A DNA stretch of 10,981 bases from Bacillota bacterium (GTDB lineage Bacteria > Bacillota > Bacilli > Lactobacillales > Enterococcaceae): assembly GCA_023389005.1 (NCBI GenBank), contig JAEWFE010000058.1:1-10981 (forward strand). The letters are read 5' to 3'. Each line of letters opens with the position of its first letter. Positions within the stretch are counted from its first letter, which is position 1. Positions 5,946 to 10,981 of the stretch are shown piece by piece. The position numbers were made by a program, and so were the translations under genes. Under the pieces are notes generated by a model. The model saw nothing but the letters and a program-made list of their open reading frames with translations, was not told where the DNA came from and searched no databases.

Positions 5946-6782
5946 GTGGAAATTTTACAAGTATTTAATAATAATGTGGTGCTTTCAAAAAATGAAGCTG
6001 GCGAAGAAATTGTTTGTATGGGACGTGGCCTAGCATTTGGTAGAAAAGCTGGTCAACAATTTGACAGAGCAAAGGTTGAAAAAGAATTTGTCTTAAAAGA
6101 TAGTCAAGAGTTGCAACAATTTGAACAGTTATTGACCGATATCCAGCCTGAAGAATTAGAGGCGGTGCGTGAATTTGTCGATTTGGCTGAACATTCGCTG
6201 AAAATTAAGCTCTTGCCAAGCGTATTTTTGAATTTGACTGATCATGTGCATTATGCGATTGAGCGTCAAAAATCAGGCATCACATTAGCGAATCCTTTAC
6301 TATTTGAGACTAAGAAATACTATCCAGAAGAATATTATTTGGCAAAGCAAGCTTTAGTCATTATCCAAACTCGTTTGGGCGTTCTTTTACCTGAAGAAGA
6401 AGCTGGTTTTATTGCTTTTCACTTGGTCAATAGTCAACAAGATAGTCAAAATATGCAGCAAACTATGCAAGCAACTAAATTGGTTCGCGATATCCTTACC
6501 TTGATTCGGCGCTTTTTTGGTAAAACTTTTGATGAAGAAAGTCTTGCTTATCAGCGGATGGTCACACATTTACAATATTTTGCCCAACGCTATGTTCGTA
6601 ACGAAAATCTAAAAGAAAAACCAGATGAATTCTTATATGCTTTGGTTCAAGGAAAATATCCACAAGCTTTTCAATGTGTGCAGCGAATAAATGATTATTT
6701 GCACACCCAACATCTTCCGTTAATGGAGGAGTCAGAACAAATCTATTTGACGATTCATATTCAAAGGATTGTTACTGAGTAA
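5946..6782 (+). CDS. licT: transcriptional antiterminator LicT, BglG family
   Basis: This RNA-binding regulator has 278 residues. Residues 1-55 are the CAT RNA-binding domain (NNNVVLSKN, GRGLAFGRKAGQ). PRD1 spans about 70-170 and PRD2 about 175-278. All four regulatory histidines expected from Bacillus LicT are present: His100 (LTDH) and His159 (AFH) in PRD1, His208 (VTH) and His271 (TIH) in PRD2. The family dimerises when HPr phosphorylates PRD2, and is inactivated through PRD1 by the cognate EII when substrate is absent. The start is GTG 5946, eight bases after AAGGAG (5932-5937); the N-terminus agrees with the family. It heads the operon that carries its own permease and hydrolase, and RAT sites lie before and after it. 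The last codons, coding RIVTE and stop, are also the 5' half of the second RAT. Confidence 0.95.
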   Translation: MEILQVFNNNVVLSKNEAGEEIVCMGRGLAFGRKAGQQFDRAKVEKEFVLKDSQELQQFEQLLTDIQPEELEAVREFVDLAEHSLKIKLLPSVFLNLTDHVHYAIERQKSGITLANPLLFETKKYYPEEYYLAKQALVIIQTRLGVLLPEEEAGFIAFHLVNSQQDSQNMQQTMQATKLVRDILTLIRRFFGKTFDEESLAYQRMVTHLQYFAQRYVRNENLKEKPDEFLYALVQGKYPQAFQCVQRINDYLHTQHLPLMEESEQIYLTIHIQRIVTE

Positions 6783-6795
6783 GTCAGGCAAAACC
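6766..6795 (+). promoter_or_regulatory. RAT2, antiterminator overlapping the 3' end of licT
   Basis: This is a second LicT target that starts with the same GGATTGTTACTG as RAT1 and ends CAGGCAAAACC. The upper stem is CTGA/TCAG with the five-base loop GTAAG (6779-6783), which contains the licT stop codon (6780-6782). The 5' half is coding sequence. Its 3' end overlaps the left arm of the next terminator by five bases (6791-6795). It controls readthrough from licT into the permease and hydrolase genes. Confidence 0.92.
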
Positions 6796-6854
6796 TAGAT
6801 TGAAAATGATGCGTATACTTTTTAGTATGCCGTTTTTTCAATCTAGGTTTTTTT
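6791..6854 (+). terminator. LicT-controlled terminator between licT and the PTS gene
   Basis: A perfect 16-bp stem joins 6791-6806 to 6835-6850. The loop contains a smaller hairpin (GTATACT 6813-6819 with AGTATGC 6824-6830). A run of seven Ts follows (6848-6854). It is longer and without wobble pairs in the main stem, so it should be a tight stop unless LicT holds RAT2 folded. Confidence 0.92.
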
Positions 6855-6880
6855 AATAAAAAAAGAAAGTAGGTTCAATC

Positions 6881-8752
6881 ATGAGTAAAAATTCAGTAGG
6901 ACAACGTGTTTTTGAAGCGGTAGGTGGGAAAGATAACGTTATTAGCCTTACGCACTGTGCGACCCGCCTAAGATTTAAGTTAAAAGATGAGGACAAAGCT
7001 GATACCCAAACGCTAAAAGCCGATCCTGAGGTAGTTCAAGTTGTACAAAGTGGTGGACAGTATCAAGTAGTTATCGGTAGTCATGTAGCGGATGTATATC
7101 AAGAAATTATGGAAAACAATGCCCTTGGTGAATCAAAAGAAGACAGCGTGCCAAAAGGAAATGTGTTAAGTGTATTAATTGATATTGTTTCTAGTATTTT
7201 TACTCCGTTTTTAGGGGCTATGGCAGCTGCGGGGGTACTCAAAGGTTTCTTGGCATTAGCAACGACTCTTCATTGGATGGATGCAACGAGTGGGACGTAT
7301 CAAATTTTATATGCTGGTGCGGATGGGCTCTTTACTTTCTTGCCAGTGATGTTAGCATATACAGCAGCTAAAAAGTTTAAAGCAAATGAATATCTTGCTG
7401 CAACAATTGCTTTTGCGTTAGTTTACCCAAATATTACTTCGCTTGCTTCAGCGGGCAAAGGTTTAGATTTTCTAGGCATTCCAGCAGTGTTATCTCCATC
7501 TGGCTATACTTCTTCAGTATTACCAATTTTACTGGCTGTCTTTGTACAAAGTAAAATTGAACCAATCATTAAAAAAGTTGTGCCAAAATCACTACACACT
7601 ATTTTTTATCCTTTAATTGTGTTATTAGTGATGGTTCCTTTAACCTTTGTGGCATTAGGTCCAGTGGGTACAATTATCGGTAATACTTTAGGTGGCGTAT
7701 ATAATAGTATTTATAACCTTAGTCCACTAGTTGCTGGTGCGGTAATGGGTGGCTTATGGCAAGTATTTGTCATGTTTGGTATGCATTGGGGCTTTGTACC
7801 GATTATGATGCTTAACTTATCCAATTTAGGTTTTGACACAATGGCACCAATGTTATTACCAGCAATTGTTGCACAAGGTGGGGCAGCCTTAGCCGTTGCG
7901 GTACGTACAAAAGATATCAAAATGCGTTCGTTGGGGATTTCTTCTGGTTTAACCACTTTCTTTGGAATTACTGAGCCAGCGGTTTACGGGGTGACATTAC
8001 CACTGAAAAAGCCATTTATTGCAGCTTGTATTTCAGGTGCAGTTGGTGGTGCCATCATCGGTTGGGCGAAAGTAAAAGTTTTTGCCTTTGGTTTAATCAG
8101 CGTACTTTCTATTCCAACCTTCATTAGTCCTAATCCAAAAATTGAATCTAATGTTATGATGGCTGTGATTGCCACAATTGTATCTTTTGTGTTAGGTTTT
8201 ATTTTGACCTTAGTTTTATATAAAGAAAAACAAACAACTGAGACGATTGAAAAAACAACTACTGAAGTTAAAGCACAAACCCCGGATACGCAAATCCAAC
8301 GTGTCGTATTAAAAAGTCCATTAACTGGTGAAGTAGTAGCCTTATCTGAAGTATCCGATCCAGTCTTTGCTTCAGGTGCGATGGGTAAAGGAATCGCTAT
8401 TCAGCCGACTAAAGGAGAATTATTGGCTCCGGCTGATGGTGTGATTATGACGGCTTTTCCAACTGGACATGCGATTGGAATGAAAACGAATGACGGTGTA
8501 GAAATCTTAATGCATATCGGAATGGATACCGTTGAACTAGACGGCGATGGTTTCACGTTAAAAGTAAAAGAAGGCCAACAAGTGAAGCAAGGCGATTTGT
8601 TGGTACAATTTGATATTGAACGCGTTTCCAATAAAGGTTATAATTTAATTACGCCGATTATTGTGACAAATACCAATGATTATGCGGATATTTTAGATTT
8701 AAATCAAGTAGAAATACTAGCAAATGAAGATTTTCTAGTCGTAATCAAATAA
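6881..8752 (+). CDS. bglP: PTS beta-glucoside permease, fused EIIB-EIIC-EIIA
   Basis: This membrane permease phosphorylates a beta-glucoside at C6 during uptake. It has 623 residues. EIIB spans about 1-85, with phospho-Cys26 in LTHCATRLRFKL. EIIC spans about 100-455, with GMHWGFVPIMM and the motif GITEPAVYG at 362-370. A Thr/Glu-rich linker is followed by EIIA from about 478 to 623, with phospho-His545 in ILMHIGMDTVELDG. The start is ATG 6881; the ribosome binding site (AAGTAGG, 6867-6873) is only moderate. It follows licT and RAT2 and lies 18 bases before a GH1 gene, so the three genes form one operon. By family logic its EIIB would also phosphorylate PRD1 of LicT when no substrate is present. 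It differs from the trehalose permease of this window in the EIIC core. Typical substrates are arbutin, salicin or cellobiose-like sugars; the sequence does not choose between them. Confidence 0.93.
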   Translation: MSKNSVGQRVFEAVGGKDNVISLTHCATRLRFKLKDEDKADTQTLKADPEVVQVVQSGGQYQVVIGSHVADVYQEIMENNALGESKEDSVPKGNVLSVLIDIVSSIFTPFLGAMAAAGVLKGFLALATTLHWMDATSGTYQILYAGADGLFTFLPVMLAYTAAKKFKANEYLAATIAFALVYPNITSLASAGKGLDFLGIPAVLSPSGYTSSVLPILLAVFVQSKIEPIIKKVVPKSLHTIFYPLIVLLVMVPLTFVALGPVGTIIGNTLGGVYNSIYNLSPLVAGAVMGGLWQVFVMFGMHWGFVPIMMLNLSNLGFDTMAPMLLPAIVAQGGAALAVAVRTKDIKMRSLGISSGLTTFFGITEPAVYGVTLPLKKPFIAACISGAVGGAIIGWAKVKVFAFGLISVLSIPTFISPNPKIESNVMMAVIATIVSFVLGFILTLVLYKEKQTTETIEKTTTEVKAQTPDTQIQRVVLKSPLTGEVVALSEVSDPVFASGAMGKGIAIQPTKGELLAPADGVIMTAFPTGHAIGMKTNDGVEILMHIGMDTVELDGDGFTLKVKEGQQVKQGDLLVQFDIERVSNKGYNLITPIIVTNTNDYADILDLNQVEILANEDFLVVIK

Positions 8753-8770
8753 TAAAGGTAGGTAATAAAT

Positions 8771-10219
8771 ATGAGTCAAACAGTATTTCCCGAAAACTTT
8801 TTATGGGGTGGCGCTACAGCAGCAAACCAATTAGAAGGTGCCTATTTAGCAGATGGCAAAGGCTTATCAGTTGCAGATGCGATGCCAGGTGGAAAAATTC
8901 GTTTTGAAGTCTTAGGTAGCCCAGAATTTGACTGGACGATTGATGAAGAAAAATATGTCTACCCAAACCATAAAGGGATTAGCTATTATGAACATTTTAA
9001 AGAAGACATCGCGCTTTTTGCAGAGATGGGATTTAAATGTTATCGCTTCTCTATTGCCTGGAGTCGTATTTTCCCACAAGGTGATGAATTAGAACCAAAT
9101 GAAGCAGGGTTAAAATTTTATGAGCAAGTTATCGACGAATGCTTGAAATATGGCATTGAACCAGTTATCACAATTTCACACTACGAAATGCCTTTGAACT
9201 TAGCGAAAAAATATGGGGGCTGGAAAAATCGTGAATTAATTGCCTTTTATGAACGCTATGCCAAAGTGGTCTTAACTCGTTTCCATCGTAAAGTAAAATA
9301 CTGGATGACCTTTAATGAAATCAATTCAGCCCTTCATTTTCCAGCATTAAGCCAAGGCATGGTTTTATCAAATGGTGCGGGCGACTTCAAAAATATTGCT
9401 CAAGCTTGGCATAATCAATTTGTAGCCAGTTCATTAGCTGTGAAGATTGGTCATGAGTTAGATTCAGATTTAAAAATTGGTTGTATGATTATTTATGCGA
9501 CGACTTATAGCTTAGATGCCAATCCAGTGAACCAAGCAGCTACGATGGAACAAAACCAAATCTTCAATTATTACTGTGCGGATGTGCAAGTACGGGGAGA
9601 ATATCCAGGGTATACCAACCGCTTCTTAAATAGCCGCGGGGTGAAATTTGAAGCTCTTGATATTACCAAAGAAGATTTAGACCTATTAAAAGCTTATCCA
9701 GTAGACTATGTTGGCTTTAGTTACTATATGTCTTCTGCGGTGACGGTGACTGGCGATGAATCTGATACAGTAGCTGGTAACTTACTTGGTGGTGTGCGTA
9801 ATCCATTCTTAAAAGCGAGTGAATGGGGTTGGCAAATTGATCCAGTTGGTTTACGAATTGCTTTAAATGAACTTTATAATCGTTATCAAAAACCGGTCTT
9901 TGTCGTTGAAAATGGACTAGGAGCTGTTGATGAAATAACTGCTGAGGGCCAAATTATAGATGATTATCGCATTGACTACCTACGCGCGCATATCGAACAA
10001 ATGGCTAAAGCAATTGAAGATGGTGTCGACTTGATGGGTTATACACCATGGGGCTGTATCGACTTAGTCTCAGCGTCTACCGGTGAAATGAGTAAACGCT
10101 ATGGCTTTATCTATGTAGATTTAGATGACAAGATTGAAGGTAGCGGCAAACGTATGAAGAAAAAATCATTTGACTGGTATAAACAAGTGATTGCTACAAA
10201 TGGTGCAGATTTAGCTTAA
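8771..10219 (+). CDS. 6-phospho-beta-glucosidase, GH1 family
   Basis: This cytoplasmic enzyme would hydrolyse the 6-phospho-beta-glucoside made by the preceding permease, releasing glucose-6-phosphate. It has 482 residues and is full length. It opens with the GH1 N-terminal signature FLWGGATAANQLEGAY (residues 10-25). The acid/base is Glu183 (TFNEI) and the nucleophile Glu380 (VVENG). The phosphate-binding loop SASTGEMSKRYGF (434-446) contains Ser434, Lys442 and Tyr444, as in BglA/BglH-type 6-phospho enzymes, and a Trp-containing sugar site (TPWGC) precedes it. The start is ATG 8771, with AGG-containing AAAGGTAGG just upstream. It is the last gene of the licT operon, with a terminator 15 bases after its stop. 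It is clearly diverged from the partial GH1 at the left edge, notably in the loop before the KxRY motif, so the two are paralogues with probably different substrates rather than a recent duplication. Confidence 0.95.
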   Translation: MSQTVFPENFLWGGATAANQLEGAYLADGKGLSVADAMPGGKIRFEVLGSPEFDWTIDEEKYVYPNHKGISYYEHFKEDIALFAEMGFKCYRFSIAWSRIFPQGDELEPNEAGLKFYEQVIDECLKYGIEPVITISHYEMPLNLAKKYGGWKNRELIAFYERYAKVVLTRFHRKVKYWMTFNEINSALHFPALSQGMVLSNGAGDFKNIAQAWHNQFVASSLAVKIGHELDSDLKIGCMIIYATTYSLDANPVNQAATMEQNQIFNYYCADVQVRGEYPGYTNRFLNSRGVKFEALDITKEDLDLLKAYPVDYVGFSYYMSSAVTVTGDESDTVAGNLLGGVRNPFLKASEWGWQIDPVGLRIALNELYNRYQKPVFVVENGLGAVDEITAEGQIIDDYRIDYLRAHIEQMAKAIEDGVDLMGYTPWGCIDLVSASTGEMSKRYGFIYVDLDDKIEGSGKRMKKKSFDWYKQVIATNGADLA

Positions 10220-10233
10220 TAAAAAAGTTTCAG

Positions 10234-10261
10234 GCTGTGGGATTTTTCTCACAGCTTTTTT
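10234..10261 (+). terminator. intrinsic terminator of the licT operon
   Basis: GCTGTGGGA (10234-10242) pairs with TCTCACAGC (10247-10255), with one G-U pair, and is followed by six Ts (10256-10261). Confidence 0.88.
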
Positions 10262-10332
10262 GAACTTGATTTTCAATGATTCTATGTTTTTTGTTCAATA
10301 TTTGAATAAATTGTTTCGTTTCATTCATCTAG

Positions 10333-10362
10333 TTGGCTTTTTTAACTTATTTGAGCCATAAT
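10333..10362 (+). promoter_or_regulatory. probable promoter of the oxidoreductase gene
   Basis: TTGGCT (10333-10338), an 18-base spacer and CATAAT (10357-10362). A terminator upstream means the gene needs its own promoter in this 175-base gap, and this is the best candidate. Confidence 0.45.
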
Positions 10363-10367
10363 ATACA

Positions 10368-10381
10368 TGAAAACGTTTGAG
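10368..10381. promoter_or_regulatory. possible cre-like site before the oxidoreductase gene
   Basis: TGAAAACGTTTGAG fits the cre consensus except for its last two bases and has a palindromic core, AAACGTTT. It would lie at the start of transcription from the promoter above. It also overlaps the AGAGG ribosome binding region, so chance resemblance is possible. Confidence 0.4.
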
Positions 10382-10394
10382 AGGATGAAGAGAG

Positions 10395-10981
10395 ATGAAG
10401 TTAGCCGTTTTAGGAACAGGAAAAATCGTTCAAGAATTCTTGCCGATGATTCAACAAGTCACAGATGTGGAATTGGTCGCTTTGTTAAGTACCCCACGTA
10501 GTTTAGATAAAGCCAAAGAGATGCAAGCACAGTATCAGATTCAAGAAGTATATACCGATTATGAGAAACTCTTGGATAATGATTCGATTGATACAGTATA
10601 TGTTGCTTTACCCAATCATTTGCACTATCAATATACCAAAGCCGCTTTATTACAGGGGAAAAATGTCATCTGCGAAAAACCCTTTACACTCAATGCCCAA
10701 CAATTACAAGAATTAATCCAAATCGCGACAGAAAAACGATTGATATTACTTGAGGCGATTACTAACCAGTACTTAAACAATTTTTTACAGATTAAAAAGG
10801 ACCTAGCTCAATTAGGAAAAATCAAGATTGTCGAATGTAATTATTCACAATATTCTTCTCGTTATGATGCTTTTAAAGAAGGCAAGATTCTCCCAGCCTT
10901 TGATCCACAAAAAGGTGGTGGGGCATTGATGGATATTAATATTTATAATATCCATTTTGTAGTTGGTCTGTTTGGAAAGCC
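10395..10981 (+). CDS. Gfo/Idh/MocA-family NAD(P)-dependent oxidoreductase (3'-truncated by the window edge)
   Basis: The first 195 codons are present and the frame is open to the right edge. The family uses NAD(P) to oxidise or reduce sugars, inositols and related compounds in the cytoplasm. Residues 1-120 or so are a Rossmann fold: KLAVLGTGKIV carries the glycine-rich dinucleotide motif, PNHLHY is the usual loop at 73-78, and EKP at 94-96 holds the conserved Lys95. The C-terminal domain begins with the GGALMDINIYNIHFVVG segment (175-191), which contains the D-x-x-x-Y-x-x-H pattern (Asp180, Tyr184, His187). The start is ATG 10395; GAGAGG (10379-10384) lies ten bases upstream. Family members are about 310-350 residues long, so a little over half is visible. 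Its substrate is not predictable from the sequence. It has its own promoter and is not part of the beta-glucoside operon, although its position next to it is compatible with a role in sugar metabolism. Confidence 0.9.
   Translation, partial: MKLAVLGTGKIVQEFLPMIQQVTDVELVALLSTPRSLDKAKEMQAQYQIQEVYTDYEKLLDNDSIDTVYVALPNHLHYQYTKAALLQGKNVICEKPFTLNAQQLQELIQIATEKRLILLEAITNQYLNNFLQIKKDLAQLGKIKIVECNYSQYSSRYDAFKEGKILPAFDPQKGGGALMDINIYNIHFVVGLFGK

Noticed and set aside
5845..6854. A novel riboswitch in the licT leaders
   Set aside because: Both leaders are fully explained by known RAT antiterminator hairpins overlapping intrinsic terminators.
10294..10306. Inverted repeat TTCAA/TTGAA before the oxidoreductase gene
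   Set aside because: The arms are only five AT-rich bases long and it lies upstream of the likely promoter without a known consensus. I see no basis to call it an operator.
1..10981. Defence system, mobile element, CRISPR array or biosynthetic cluster
   Set aside because: I found no transposase, integrase, direct-repeat array, toxin-antitoxin pair or similar. All large ORFs belong to known sugar or nucleoside uptake and metabolism families.

Overview
The window is AT-rich DNA from a low-GC Gram-positive bacterium, most likely an Enterococcus or a close lactic acid bacterium. The reasons are the codon use, the AGGAGG-type ribosome binding sites, the CcpA-type cre sites, a LicT/RAT antitermination system, and two fused EIIBCA sugar permeases. 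The species call is inference from general resemblance; no database search was possible. I see no mobile element, tRNA, rRNA, CRISPR array or sign of recent transfer. This is a carbohydrate-uptake region, and its most interesting content is regulatory.

Layout. (1) 1-926: the 3' two thirds of a GH1 6-phospho-beta-glucosidase that enters from the left. (2) 1012-1239: a small single-helix membrane protein I do not recognise. A bidirectional terminator (1241-1287) follows it and is shared with the convergent treR. (3) 1286-2002, minus strand: treR, a trehalose repressor of the GntR/UTRA type. It is divergent from treB (2338-4341), a trehalose-type PTS permease with a fused EIIA domain. The 335-bp gap between them holds a textbook cre on the -35 of the treB promoter, a tre-operator-like palindrome beside treR, and two extra 10-bp palindromes. 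(4) 4549-5733: nupC, a concentrative nucleoside transporter. It has terminators on both sides and, unexpectedly, a near-perfect tre-operator-like palindrome in its leader. (5) 5802-10219: a beta-glucoside operon, licT - PTS EIIBCA - GH1 phospho-beta-glucosidase. It has a cre-overlapped promoter and two RAT antiterminator/terminator switches, one before licT and one after it. (6) 10395 to the right edge: the first 195 codons of a Gfo/Idh/MocA-family oxidoreductase with its own promoter.

How it works together. Each PTS permease imports and phosphorylates its sugar. In the beta-glucoside operon the GH1 enzyme then hydrolyses the 6-phosphoglucoside. LicT, controlled through PRD-histidine phosphorylation, must defeat a terminator to make itself and a second, stronger-looking terminator to make the permease and hydrolase. 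CcpA would repress both sugar operons when glucose is present. In the trehalose module TreR would sense trehalose-6-phosphate, but no enzyme that degrades it (GH13 phosphotrehalase or GH65 phosphorylase) lies in the window, so that step must be encoded elsewhere.

Points worth a second look: the tre-like operator before nupC; the second RAT, whose 5' half is the last coding sequence of licT with the stop codon in the RNA loop; the trehalose permease without its hydrolase; and the regularly spaced palindromes before the treB promoter.
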